From: Streptomyces abikoensis
GTDB taxonomy: Bacteria > Actinomycetota > Actinomycetes > Streptomycetales > Streptomycetaceae
Assembly (NCBI RefSeq): GCF_014648775.1
Contig: NZ_BMRT01000004.1
Span: 434,001 to 498,000, forward strand
Direction: 5' to 3'
DNA: 64,000 nt
Positions 55,163 through 63,140 of the stretch are shown here, one piece after another; position 1 is the first letter of the stretch; the number at the start of each line of letters is the position of its first letter. The notes beneath the pieces are model-generated. The model made no database searches and was not told the origin of the DNA. It worked only from the letters and a program-made list of their open reading frames with translations. The position numbers and the translations under genes are program-made.

Positions 55163-56605
55163 TCAGAACTGGTGGAGCAGGCGCACGTACACGCCGAACA
55201 CCCCGACAGCGAGCGGGAACAACGCGATGACGCCGACGGCCTCGACGAGGTCCACGGCGCGGCGCAGCCGCACGCCGACGTGCTCCGGCAGCCGGACCGC
55301 CAGGACGGCGAGCGGCACGACGGCCACCGCGCACAGGGCCGCCAGCGGGCCGTAGGGGGTGCCGGGGACGTGGTCGACCCACAGCGTCACGAGCCGGACC
55401 AGCAGGACGAGGGCGGCGGCCAGCAGCGCGACGACCTCGGCGACGAGCGGGAAGGCGCGCGAGCGGGACAGCAGCACGACCATCAGCACGGAGGTGAGCA
55501 GGACAGTCCACCACGAGATGGCGGTGACGGCCAGCAGACCGCCGGCCGCGGCGGAGGCGGCGACGGCGACCGTGGCCAGGACCAGGCCCCGGTGGGTCGC
55601 CGCGAGGGCCGTCTCGACCTCGTGCCGGCTGACGGAGGCGCCGCCGGAGCGGCGGTCGTCGAGCCCGGTGAGGCCGGCGGCCATCAGCGCGATCCGGGGC
55701 AGCAGGCCGAGGGCGACGACGGAGACGACGGCCATGACCGAGCCCAGCCGCGCCGCGTCGTGCTGGGCGGCCGCGACGGCCTCCCACACGCCGGCGGTGA
55801 CGACGACGGCACCGGCGCCGATCAGGCCGCCCTTGCCGAGGCGGGAGCAGAGCCCGAGCAGCGCGAGCGTCGCCGCGAGCGCGGCGGCCACGGCGGCGAG
55901 CCGGGCGGGCCCGGACCAGGCGTGGGCGTCGGCGGCGGTCCACGCGGCGAGGGTGCCGAGGGCGCCGCCGGTCAGCATGAGCGTCGTGCCGAGGCCGCGG
56001 CCGACGTCGTCTCCGCCGCCGTTGCCGTCGCCGCTGTCGTTGCTCCCGTTGCTCCGGGTGCCTTGGGCGCCTCGGGTGCCTTGGGCGCCTCGGGCGCGGA
56101 TCCGGGAGGCGACGGCGCCGAGGGCCGCGACGAGCGCGGCGGCCACGGTGAGACCACCGGCCACGGAGGCGGACCCGAGGCTGGCGCGGGCGAGCACACC
56201 GGCGGTCACGGCCAGGGCGATCGTCGCCAGGCTGGCGGTCCACCGCCGCGCCTCGGGACGCCAGCGCCAGGCGCGGACGTCCAGGTTCTCGGCGAGCTCG
56301 TCGGTGACGTCGTGCACGACGGGCGCGGACGGCGCGTCGTTCACGCGTACCAGCCGCAACTGCGCACCGTCGGGAACGCCGGCGTCGGCGAGGGTGCCGT
56401 CCTGCGGCAGAACCGTTCCTTCAGCGGTGATCAGATGCCGGGCGGCCGGGCGCTCGCCGACCGTGTCGCCCAGCAGCCGCAGAACGTCGGGCAGCAGCCG
56501 CCCGATGGGCTCGTCCGCGGGGAGCACGAGATCCACCCGCCGGCGCTCGCCGACAAGCGTGACCCTGCTCAATTCCGTACGCTGTTTCGCCCCCGTATTC
56601 ACCAC
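55163..56605 (-). CDS. eccD: Type VII secretion integral membrane protein EccD
   Basis: A 480-aa protein with an N-terminal ubiquitin-like (YukD) domain (~12-92, RVTLVGERRRVDLVLPADEP, and DAGVPDGAQLRLVRVND) followed by about eleven TM helices, the standard EccD plan. A cytoplasmic loop contains the small repeat RGAQGTRGAQGTR. Starts at tandem GTG codons, 56605 or 56602. It forms the membrane channel of ESX systems. It lies 32 bases before the MinD-like gene and 13 bases after the small TM protein gene, so it is in one operon. Confidence 0.93.
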   Translation of the reverse strand: MVNTGAKQRTELSRVTLVGERRRVDLVLPADEPIGRLLPDVLRLLGDTVGERPAARHLITAEGTVLPQDGTLADAGVPDGAQLRLVRVNDAPSAPVVHDVTDELAENLDVRAWRWRPEARRWTASLATIALAVTAGVLARASLGSASVAGGLTVAAALVAALGAVASRIRARGAQGTRGAQGTRSNGSNDSGDGNGGGDDVGRGLGTTLMLTGGALGTLAAWTAADAHAWSGPARLAAVAAALAATLALLGLCSRLGKGGLIGAGAVVVTAGVWEAVAAAQHDAARLGSVMAVVSVVALGLLPRIALMAAGLTGLDDRRSGGASVSRHEVETALAATHRGLVLATVAVAASAAAGGLLAVTAISWWTVLLTSVLMVVLLSRSRAFPLVAEVVALLAAALVLLVRLVTLWVDHVPGTPYGPLAALCAVAVVPLAVLAVRLPEHVGVRLRRAVDLVEAVGVIALFPLAVGVFGVYVRLLHQF

Positions 56606-56618
56606 GCGGCAGAACCTA

Positions 56619-57005
56619 TCACTGGGCCGGCTCCGTCACTTTGTGCGTTCCTTTCGGTTTTTTCGCCGACTTCGTATGCGAAGGAGAGGGCGAAGAGTCG
56701 GAGTCGGAGTTGGGTTCGGACGGCGTGGGCGACAACGCCGGAGACGGAGTCACTTGCGGCGCGTACCGCTGCTCCTGCTGTTTCTGCTGCTCTTTCTGCT
56801 TGGCCAGGGTGTGCTGGATGAACGACCACCCCACGCACCCCGCGCACAGCACCGCCGCGACGGCGATCCCCGCGAATACCTTGCCCAGCTTCTCGTCGGC
56901 CGTCCGGCGGGCCCGCTGGGCGCCGAAGAGCAGGGCATCACGCATACGCCGGCGCCGTACCGACACCGACTCCAGCAGTTGACTGTCGTAATCCTTCGCC
57001 ATCAT
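56619..57005 (-). CDS. Small single-TM protein with acidic/basic tail
   Basis: 128 aa from tandem ATG codons (57005/57003). The N-terminal part is basic (RRRRMRDALLFGAQRARRTA), then one TM helix (about 41-59, VFAGIAVAAVLCAGCVGWSF), a Lys/Gln-rich stretch and a Ser/Pro/Asp tail ending with KSAKKPKGTHKVTEPAQ. It is placed where small anchored proteins often occur beside eccD in actinobacterial ESX loci. Possibly an accessory subunit; no family recognised. RBS GCGGGGAA precedes it, within short repeats. Confidence 0.75.
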   Translation of the reverse strand: MMAKDYDSQLLESVSVRRRRMRDALLFGAQRARRTADEKLGKVFAGIAVAAVLCAGCVGWSFIQHTLAKQKEQQKQQEQRYAPQVTPSPALSPTPSEPNSDSDSSPSPSHTKSAKKPKGTHKVTEPAQ

Positions 57006-57013
57006 TCCCCGCT

Positions 57014-57061
57014 CTGCCGCGCACTGCCGCGTTTCTGCCGCCCTCTGCCGCCCTCTGCCGC
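57014..57061. repeat. Five CTGCCGC repeats at 10-base spacing
   Basis: CTGCCGC at 57014, 57024, 57035, 57045 and 57055, the last three as perfect TCTGCCGCCC units. They sit directly upstream of the ribosome site of the small TM gene. They may be slippage-prone and alter the spacing of transcript or leader. Confidence 0.7.
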
Positions 57062-57091
57062 CCGGTGTGGGCCTACGGACCCTGCCGGACC

Positions 57092-57688
57092 CTACGAACC
57101 CCGGGCGTACTGAAAGGCCATGAACAGCACCCAGATCACCGGGATCAGCAACCCCCAGACAGCCGGCCTCTTCCGCAGCGGCAGCCCCGGATCCAGCTGG
57201 GGCCCGGGCTGGCCCGGGACAGAGGGCTCGAGCTTGTTCAGCTTGGCCCTGACGAATACGTTCCACAACAGCGTGAACGGGGTGATGATGACCAGCGAGA
57301 GCGGACTCCACCAGCCCTGCAGCAGCGTTTTCCCGGTCATGTCGCGCAGCACGGCCGTACCGCAATTACGGCAGAACGGGCCGTTCAGGCTCAGGAACCG
57401 CATCATGATCAAAATGCCCTGATGCCCGCGGACGGTCACATCGGCGGCGGGGAAACCACCGCAGAGGCGGCAGTAGCCCTGGGCCGGATGCCCCTGGAAT
57501 CCCTGCTGCGGCTGCTGCGGCTGAAAGCCGGGCTGGCCCCAGCCGGGCTGCGCCTGAGCGGGCTGCCGACCCCCGTCGGGCTGTTGTGCCGGAAATGGCT
57601 GTTGCTGCGGCGGAGTCGCCACGAAATCCCCCGAATCGTTCACTGCACTCTCAAGCGGTGCGGTCTTGGCACGCACCGGCGCGCTCAT
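57092..57688 (-). CDS. Membrane protein with two CxxC pairs (zinc-ribbon-like)
   Basis: A 198-aa protein from ATG 57688 (MSAPVRAKTAPLES; a TTG three codons earlier is an alternative). The N-terminus is Gln/Pro/Gly-rich. Then CRLCGG (about 72-77) and CRNCG (about 106-110) form a likely zinc site across a 30-residue hydrophobic-basic segment (GHQGILIMMRFLSLNGPF). Two TM helices follow (SPLSLVIITPFTLLWNVFV and AVWGLLIPVIWVLFMAF). It is co-directional with the ESX-like genes, 86 bases before the small TM gene. Function is unknown. Confidence 0.75.
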   Translation of the reverse strand: MSAPVRAKTAPLESAVNDSGDFVATPPQQQPFPAQQPDGGRQPAQAQPGWGQPGFQPQQPQQGFQGHPAQGYCRLCGGFPAADVTVRGHQGILIMMRFLSLNGPFCRNCGTAVLRDMTGKTLLQGWWSPLSLVIITPFTLLWNVFVRAKLNKLEPSVPGQPGPQLDPGLPLRKRPAVWGLLIPVIWVLFMAFQYARGS

Positions 57689-57804
57689 GCCTATCAACTT
57701 CTCCTGAGAAAACGCAAAGCGCTGCCGGACGGCTGCCGGACATTACGCGGATATCGCCGCCTTCGACGGTGGCGGGGGCTCAGCCGACGCCCCGCCGGGC
57801 GGAA

Positions 57805-58140
57805 TCACCCGAACCTGTCCGCCGGGCCGCGCACCACCGTGGTGTCGTCGACCGTGACCTTGAAGGAGATCCCTCGCAGGACGGCACCCGTCGGGTCCGC
57901 TCCCCTCATGTCGACGCCGCACAGCGACGCAGCGAGGAACCTCGTGCCACGAAAGCTCGCTTCGCGCGCGTCCACGTCGTGGAGCGACGCCCCGACCACG
58001 TCCGCACCGTCGAGCCGCGCGCTGGATGTCGGCCGTCACCCACTGCCCCAGGAACCTCAGCCCGGCGGGCCCGGAGAAGAGGGGCGCCCCGACCCCGTCC
58101 CGAACGTAGTACTGAGTGCGGATCACTACTCGGCCGGCTC
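57805..58140 (-). pseudogene. Broken pentapeptide-repeat protein gene
   Basis: The downstream frame (to the stop at 57805) reads ARLDGADVVGASLHDVDARE, ASFRGTRFLAASLCGVDMRG and ADPTGAVLRGISF, i.e. A(D/N)LxG pentapeptide repeats. It has an in-frame TGA just upstream (about 58038) and no good start. The neighbouring frame directly before it reads GAPLFSGPAGLRF and FLGQWVTADIQR, which fits as the preceding part, so a small indel at the CGCGCG run near 58018 breaks the gene. The N-terminus is also missing. Intact relatives may be regulators or immunity-like proteins. Confidence 0.65.
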
Positions 58141-58309
58141 CCGTAGAGAAGCAAGGTCCGGAGCGGTCCTCCAGGCTTCCAGCAGAATTCGCCCTCTGCC
58201 CGGCTCCTCCGGAAGGTGTGAAGCTGCCGTGAGCGCAGAGCTCTTCCGGAGGCGTCGTAGAGCGCACACCGCGCCCTACGACGTCCTTTCGGTAGCGAAT
58301 GCGCCGGGC

Positions 58310-59080
58310 TCAGGACCCGTTCAGGATTTCGCGGACCTGTCGCTGCACGTCCTCGTCGCCGACCGTCAGCAGGTACTCGCCGAGCCGGCGGGCCTCCGGG
58401 CCCTTGGCGCGGTGGACGATGGGGACGGCGTGCTTCAGCGTGCGGGGGTAGGTGCCGGCGTCGAGCACGCTCATGGCCAGTTCCACGCCCAGCGGGCCGT
58501 CGACGGTGGACACCCCGCTCGCCAGGTCGACCAGCTGAGTGGGCAGGTCGAACCGGCGCTTCTCGTCCGTGGTCAGGAACCGCACGCCCCGGCCGACGAC
58601 GTCCTTGATGTCGTCCAGCAGCGCCCGGAGCGTGGCGTTGTCGAACAGCTCGCCCAGCTTGTCCTCGAAGTACTGGCTGTCGGCCAGCCGCACCAGGGCG
58701 CGGGCCGCCTCCACCCGCAGGGCCTCGGTGCCCTTCTCCTCCGCCAGGTCCCGCTCGGCCACGGCGTCCGCGAGCTGCGCGAACGTGCTGTCGACGGAGA
58801 ACTTGCGGTCGATCGAGAAGTCGTACCAGGGCGTGGCCTCGGGATCCGCGGCGGCCCGCAGCACCGCCTCGTACCCGGCCGCCTCGCCCCACATCGTCAG
58901 CGCCACGCAGGCCAGGAACCGTTCGATCTCCGGCGCGGCGGGGTCGTTCATCAGCTCGACGAGCCCGGGGACGCGGTCCCGGTGCGCGGGGTCGTCGAAG
59001 GCCCCGTAGAGCACGTCCTCGATGTCGGTCGTCGGCTCGCCGTCGAAATCCGTGCCGAGCAATTCACTGAAGCGGGTCAT
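58310..59080 (-). CDS. Probable immunity protein for the adjacent effector (helical)
   Basis: A 256-aa soluble, acidic, mainly helical protein. ATG 59080 (MTRFSELLGTDFDGEPTTDI) follows AAAGGA. Helix-pair patterns such as VPGLVELMNDPAAPEIERFL, EALRVEAARALVRLADSQYF and VDLASGVSTVDGPLGVELAM suggest HEAT-like repeats. It starts 38 bases after the effector stop on the same strand, the usual place for an immunity gene of a polymorphic toxin. No named family is recognised; the role is inferred from position, acidity and lack of any export signal. Confidence 0.72.
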   Translation of the reverse strand: MTRFSELLGTDFDGEPTTDIEDVLYGAFDDPAHRDRVPGLVELMNDPAAPEIERFLACVALTMWGEAAGYEAVLRAAADPEATPWYDFSIDRKFSVDSTFAQLADAVAERDLAEEKGTEALRVEAARALVRLADSQYFEDKLGELFDNATLRALLDDIKDVVGRGVRFLTTDEKRRFDLPTQLVDLASGVSTVDGPLGVELAMSVLDAGTYPRTLKHAVPIVHRAKGPEARRLGEYLLTVGDEDVQRQVREILNGS

Positions 59081-59117
59081 GAGTGGCATCCTTTCGCATT
59101 CCGCCCGTCGGCCGCCG

Positions 59118-61979
59118 TCACGGTCCGGTGATGTAGTCATGCGGCACGATGCCCTTGATGAGCCATTCCGAGTCCCGGCGTGTGTGCATCATGTCCTTCA
59201 TGCGCTGCGCGAGGCTCTTCGTCTTGGCCTTGCCCAGACCGAGGTCCTTGGCGATCTTCTGGGCCATTTCGTCGATCTCGGGGTGCGGCGTGTTCGGCGG
59301 GACGCTGATGTCGATGGGCCGGCCAGCGATCTTGTCGGCGCTCTGCTGAATCGCCGCCTCGACCTCCTTCGGCGAATAGACCTCCACGCCCTTGACCTTG
59401 CCCTTGGCTATGTCGTCCACGAGCCGCGGCAGATCGATCGAGATCTTCTGGCCGCCGTAGTCCTTGGCGTTGGCGCCGTCCTCACTGGTGGAGGTGTAGG
59501 GGCTCTCCGACTTCTTCGGTTCGCGTCCCACGATGTGGTCGACGATCGACGCGTCGCCGTCGGGGTTGGCGGGCACGAGGTCGCCGTCCTCGTTGAGGTA
59601 GCTCTTGCGCTGCCCCTTGTGGTTGTGCGTGTCCGAGAAGTTGTTGTCGTGACGCTTGAGGTTCGGGACCTCCTCGCCGTGACCCGGCTTGTACGTGCCG
59701 GGCGGCGTGTGGTCGCCCGACCCGGATCCGGATCCAGATCCGGAATCCGTGCCGGATCCGCCGCCGTCGTGGCCTGAGCCACCGCCGTCGTGACCGGAGC
59801 CGCTGGCGTCATGGCCGGAGCCGCCGCCGTGACCCGCGCCGGTGCCGGTGCCAGTGCCGTCGTGGCCGGCGCCGCCGCCGTGGCCGGAGCCCGCGCCCTT
59901 ACCCGAGCCGGAGTCGTGACCGGTGCCGGTGCCAGTGCCGGTTTCCTTGCTGGAGCCGCCGCCGTCATGGCCCGCGTCCTTGCCCGTACCCGAGCCCGAC
60001 TCATGGCCGGCATCCTTGCCCGCGCCCGAGCCGGAGTCGTGACCGGTGCCCTTGCCCGAGCCAGCGCCGTCGTGGCCCGCGTCCTTGCCCGCACCCGAAC
60101 CAGCGTCGTGGCCCGCGCCCTTGCCAGAACCCGCGCCGCCGTCGTGGCCCGCGTCCTTGCCCGCACCCGAGCCCGACTCATGGCCGGCACCCTTGCCCGC
60201 GCCCGAGCCGGAGTCGTGACCGGTGCCCTTGCCCGAGCCAGCGCCGTCGTGGCCCGCGTCCTTGCCCGCACCCGAACCAGCGTCGTGGCCCGCGTCCTTG
60301 CCCGCACCCGAACCAGCGTCGTGGCCCGCGTCCTTGCCCGCACCCGAACCGGCGTCGTGGCCTGCGCCCTTGCCCGCGTCCGCGCCGGGGTCGGAGGGGC
60401 CGTGGCCGCCGCTCGAGGGCGGTGTGCCGTGGCCGCCGCCGCTGCCGCCGCCGGACGGGGTGTGCGAGCCGCCGCTGCCGGCGCCGTGCGTACCCGAGCC
60501 GCCGCCCGTCGGGCGGTCGGCCACGTGGCCGGGGCCGCCGGCGCCCTCCAGCACCTTCTCCTTGGAGGGAACGGTCTCGTGCTCGTGCGTGGTGTTGGGC
60601 AGGTCCGACTTGTGCGGCTCCTCGATGGCCTTCGTGTTGGGCACGATGTTGCCCTGCGGGTCACGGATGGTGCCGTCGCCGTGGACGACCCGCGGGTTGC
60701 CCTTGTTGTCGGTGTAGTGGAGGCCGTCGCCCGCGTGGGGCGCGTCGCCCGTGTGCGCGGCGGGCGTCGCCGGGGGCTCGACCGGGTGGGCGCCCGTGCC
60801 CGTGGGCAGGTTCTTGCCCAGGTCGTTCAGGCCCTCGCGGCTGGCCTTCAGGCCCTCCATGAAGTCGCCGACCTTGATCTTGGTGACGTTCGCCGCCTTG
60901 CCCAGGTAGCTCATCGGGTCGGAGAGGGCGCCCGCCTTGCCCAGCGCGCCCGCGATCTTCGCGCCCGCGCTCACCTTGCCGGCGTTGGCCACCTCGCCGG
61001 CCTTGCCGAGCTTGAGGAGGCTGCCCGAGCCGATCGTGATGCCGTTGAACAGCACCGTCCCGAACGCCCGCGCCGGGTCCTTGCCCCATTCGTCCCAGGC
61101 GACGAGCGACTTGCCGAAGTTGCGCAGGGCCGCCTTCTGGCGGTCGGTGTCGCTGTGGTCGACCGGGCCGAACATCTTGTCCATGGCCCAGTCGTACGGC
61201 GTCATGAGGTACGCGCTGACACCACCGAAGACGTCACCGATACCCGACCACGTCTTCTTGAAGTTGTCCCAGTCGAAGACGTTGACCATGCTGCCGAGGC
61301 CCTTGATGGTGCCCCACACGCCGTCGACGAAGAAGCCCTTCAGCGCACCGCCGACGTTGTCCTTCGTCCACTCCCACGCGGCCCGCCAGCCGGTGTACTC
61401 ACGCTTGTCGACCGTGCCCCAAGGGGTTTCCTTGGCGTCCTTGACGTCGCTTTCCTTGAAGCCGTACATGCCGGCCTTGTGCGAACCGTCGTCCACGACG
61501 AACTTCGTGCCACCCACGAGCGCCGTGATCTTGTTGGCCGCGTCGCGCTCGACCCCCTGGAAGGCCACCCAGGTCGTACCGACCTCGCTGACCATCCGCG
61601 CGTTCTGATCGATCTTCTTCTGGTCCTTCTGCCAGTCGTCGTCGCCCTTGTTCGCGGCGACGAAGGCCTCGGCCTCCTTGCGGAGCCGGTCCATCTTGTC
61701 GACCAGCGGCTTCGCCTCTGTCGCGAAGCTCTGCAGCGCGCCGCCGACGGACTCCAGCTTCTTCGCGAAATCGTCGGCCTTGTCCCGGACCGGAATGGTC
61801 GAGTTGAAGAGTTCCTTCTCCTCGGGACCGTTGTAGACCGGGTCCAGCGCCTGGAAGGCGTTGTGGACGTCCTTGCCGGTGGTCCGGATGTTGCCCGCGG
61901 TCTTCTTCAGCGACGCCGCGTGCGTCTCCAGTTGCTCCAGATTGCCCGTGTACGTGGGAATCTTGCTGGGATCGATCAC
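59118..61979 (-). CDS. ESX-linked polymorphic effector with ADP-ribosyltransferase-like C-terminus
   Basis: A 953-aa protein from GTG 61979, overlapping the previous stop by GTGA. Residues 1-~150 are a helical WXG/LXG-like domain (LEQLETHAASLKKTAGNIRT). Residues ~165-400 are a middle region with FGTVLFNGITIGSGSLLKLG and Ala/Gly helices that could insert in membranes. Residues ~525-755 are a Gly/Asp/His/Lys repeat linker. The last ~195 residues are a compact domain with R819 in VGREP, STS at 830-832 in SPYTSTSEDG, and E938 in DSEWLIKGIVPHDYI, the R-STS-E layout of ADP-ribosyltransferase toxins. No signal peptide, so export by the local ESX is likely. Confidence 0.82.
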   Translation of the reverse strand: MIDPSKIPTYTGNLEQLETHAASLKKTAGNIRTTGKDVHNAFQALDPVYNGPEEKELFNSTIPVRDKADDFAKKLESVGGALQSFATEAKPLVDKMDRLRKEAEAFVAANKGDDDWQKDQKKIDQNARMVSEVGTTWVAFQGVERDAANKITALVGGTKFVVDDGSHKAGMYGFKESDVKDAKETPWGTVDKREYTGWRAAWEWTKDNVGGALKGFFVDGVWGTIKGLGSMVNVFDWDNFKKTWSGIGDVFGGVSAYLMTPYDWAMDKMFGPVDHSDTDRQKAALRNFGKSLVAWDEWGKDPARAFGTVLFNGITIGSGSLLKLGKAGEVANAGKVSAGAKIAGALGKAGALSDPMSYLGKAANVTKIKVGDFMEGLKASREGLNDLGKNLPTGTGAHPVEPPATPAAHTGDAPHAGDGLHYTDNKGNPRVVHGDGTIRDPQGNIVPNTKAIEEPHKSDLPNTTHEHETVPSKEKVLEGAGGPGHVADRPTGGGSGTHGAGSGGSHTPSGGGSGGGHGTPPSSGGHGPSDPGADAGKGAGHDAGSGAGKDAGHDAGSGAGKDAGHDAGSGAGKDAGHDGAGSGKGTGHDSGSGAGKGAGHESGSGAGKDAGHDGGAGSGKGAGHDAGSGAGKDAGHDGAGSGKGTGHDSGSGAGKDAGHESGSGTGKDAGHDGGGSSKETGTGTGTGHDSGSGKGAGSGHGGGAGHDGTGTGTGAGHGGGSGHDASGSGHDGGGSGHDGGGSGTDSGSGSGSGSGDHTPPGTYKPGHGEEVPNLKRHDNNFSDTHNHKGQRKSYLNEDGDLVPANPDGDASIVDHIVGREPKKSESPYTSTSEDGANAKDYGGQKISIDLPRLVDDIAKGKVKGVEVYSPKEVEAAIQQSADKIAGRPIDISVPPNTPHPEIDEMAQKIAKDLGLGKAKTKSLAQRMKDMMHTRRDSEWLIKGIVPHDYITGP
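59760..60405 (-). repeat. Tandem ~36-bp repeats encoding the effector linker
   Basis: Within the effector gene, 12-residue units of the type GSGAGKDAGHDA and GAGSGKGTGHDS are repeated about a dozen times, and the DNA is nearly identical between units. Toward the 3' end they decay into GHDGGGS and GSGSGS runs. Such repeats allow length change by recombination. Confidence 0.85.
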
Positions 61980-62374
61980 GGCTTGCCGCCCTTCGAGCCC
62001 GGGCCCTTGAGCTCTTCCGGAGTCGGCGCCTGGGCGGCCATGTGCTGCTTGTTCTGCAGCATCTCGTCGTCGCCCTTGATGTACGCCTCAGTGGCCTCCC
62101 GGGCGCCCTTGATGGACTTGCCCGCGCGCACGGGGAGGAACTTCACGTCGTTCTCCGTGTGCTGCTGGAATTCCTGCAGCGCCTGGGCGACGGGACCGAA
62201 CGCGCCCCCTTCGGGCGCCTTCGTCCCGCCCAGGATCATCGTGCCCGCCGATGTCGCGGAGCCGACCAGGCCCTCGCTGTAGGCCGTGAATTCTTCCTCG
62301 AATTTTCCGGCGATCTCACCGGTGTTATTCAGCACCGTACGGACACCGTCCGGCTGAATATCCCATTTGGACAC
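61976..62374 (-). CDS. EspC-like / DUF6507-type small helical protein
   Basis: A 132-aa protein from ATG 62374 (MSKWDIQPDGVRTVLNNTGE). It is predicted helical, with no TM or signal, and ends in a Pro/Lys-rich tail PTPEELKGPGSKGGKP. MSKWDIxPxGV is a start I associate with small ESX-associated proteins of Streptomyces. It is coupled by GTGA overlap to the effector, so it is likely its partner for secretion, like the small LXG-associated proteins that pair with LXG toxins. Confidence 0.78.
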   Translation of the reverse strand: MSKWDIQPDGVRTVLNNTGEIAGKFEEEFTAYSEGLVGSATSAGTMILGGTKAPEGGAFGPVAQALQEFQQHTENDVKFLPVRAGKSIKGAREATEAYIKGDDEMLQNKQHMAAQAPTPEELKGPGSKGGKP

Positions 62375-62428
62375 GATGTTTCCCCCGTTCTACGAAACGC
62401 TGCTTGCTCTCGCCCGTCGGCGCGGGCC

Positions 62429-62743
62429 TCAGCCGATGGCGTCGACCGCGGCCTTCGCCTTGGAGAGCGTCGACTGCGCCGTGCCGTCGTTCTTCTCCAT
62501 CGTGGAGCGCAGCAGGTGGATGATCTGGCGGACCTCGGTGGCCGCCTTGTTCCAGCGCTGCTCCTTGCCGTGGTACTGATCCGAGACGCCATCGGCCTGG
62601 AAGTCGGCCATCGCCGCCTTCACCGCGGCGTCACGCTCGCTCAGCACCGACTCCAGCCGCGAGATGATGCCCGCGAGCGATCCCTGCACCTCGCTCGACG
62701 CACCCGTGTCGTAACTACGACGGTCCGCACCCGCACCAGCCAT
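62429..62743 (-). CDS. Esx-like (WXG100 superfamily) protein, B type
   Basis: A 104-aa helical-hairpin protein from ATG 62743 (MAGAGADRRSYDTGASSEVQ). The WXG turn is replaced by YHG in SDQYHGKEQRWNKAATEVRQ, with a Trp six residues later. The length and two long amphipathic helices fit EsxB-type partners. No C-terminal YxxxD/E is obvious; the end is TLSKAKAAVDAIG. It is 20 bases after the partner esx gene. Confidence 0.85.
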   Translation of the reverse strand: MAGAGADRRSYDTGASSEVQGSLAGIISRLESVLSERDAAVKAAMADFQADGVSDQYHGKEQRWNKAATEVRQIIHLLRSTMEKNDGTAQSTLSKAKAAVDAIG

Positions 62744-62762
62744 GTCGATTACCCCCGTTTTC

Positions 62763-63095
62763 CTAGCGACCCGAGAAGCGGGCCGCGTCGAAGTTCGCCG
62801 CCGCCATCTGCTGGCGCGCGTTGTCCGCCGACTCCTGGTCACCCTGGCCGAACGACGAGTCCATGCCGGACTGGCCGCCGAGAATCGCGCTCAGCGAGCT
62901 GTTCAGCGCGGCCGTCACCTCGTCGGAGTGCGACTTGAACTGGTCGAAGGCGGCCTTGCCCGCGCCGTTGAACTTGCCCTCCAGCGGCTGCGCGGCCACG
63001 ATCAGCTGGCGGATCAGACCGCCCAGATCGTCACTGGAACCACGCGTCCGGGAAATCAGTCCGGACAGCGTCGTTTGTCCCATATCGAACTTCAC
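62763..63095 (-). CDS. Esx-like (WXG100 superfamily) protein, A type
   Basis: A 110-aa protein; GTG 63095 (VKFDMGQTTLSGLISRTRG) has GGGGGTGAG before it and is preferred to the ATG at 63119, which lacks a ribosome site. The central turn reads LEGKFNGAGKAAFDQFK, so the WXG Trp is Phe here. The second helix contains ESADNARQQMAAANFDAARF. It heads the ESX-like operon and likely forms a 1:1 dimer with the product at 62429-62743. Confidence 0.85.
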   Translation of the reverse strand: MKFDMGQTTLSGLISRTRGSSDDLGGLIRQLIVAAQPLEGKFNGAGKAAFDQFKSHSDEVTAALNSSLSAILGGQSGMDSSFGQGDQESADNARQQMAAANFDAARFSGR

Positions 63096-63140
63096 GAGCT
63101 CACCCCCGTCGTTTCTCATGTGTCACTGACGACTCGAACA

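Noticed and set aside
58141..58309. A hidden small gene or RNA in the gap before the immunity gene stop
   Set aside because: Only an imperfect CCTCCGGAAG/CTTCCGGAGG pairing with a long loop was seen; no start with coding bias.
60000..60400. CRISPR-like array because of regular ~36-bp repeats
   Set aside because: The repeats are contiguous, in frame and encode a Gly-rich protein linker; there are no unique spacers.
59790..62282. An 830-codon plus-strand frame opposite the effector
   Set aside because: Mirror of the repeat linker and helical domain; no start site or domain of its own.
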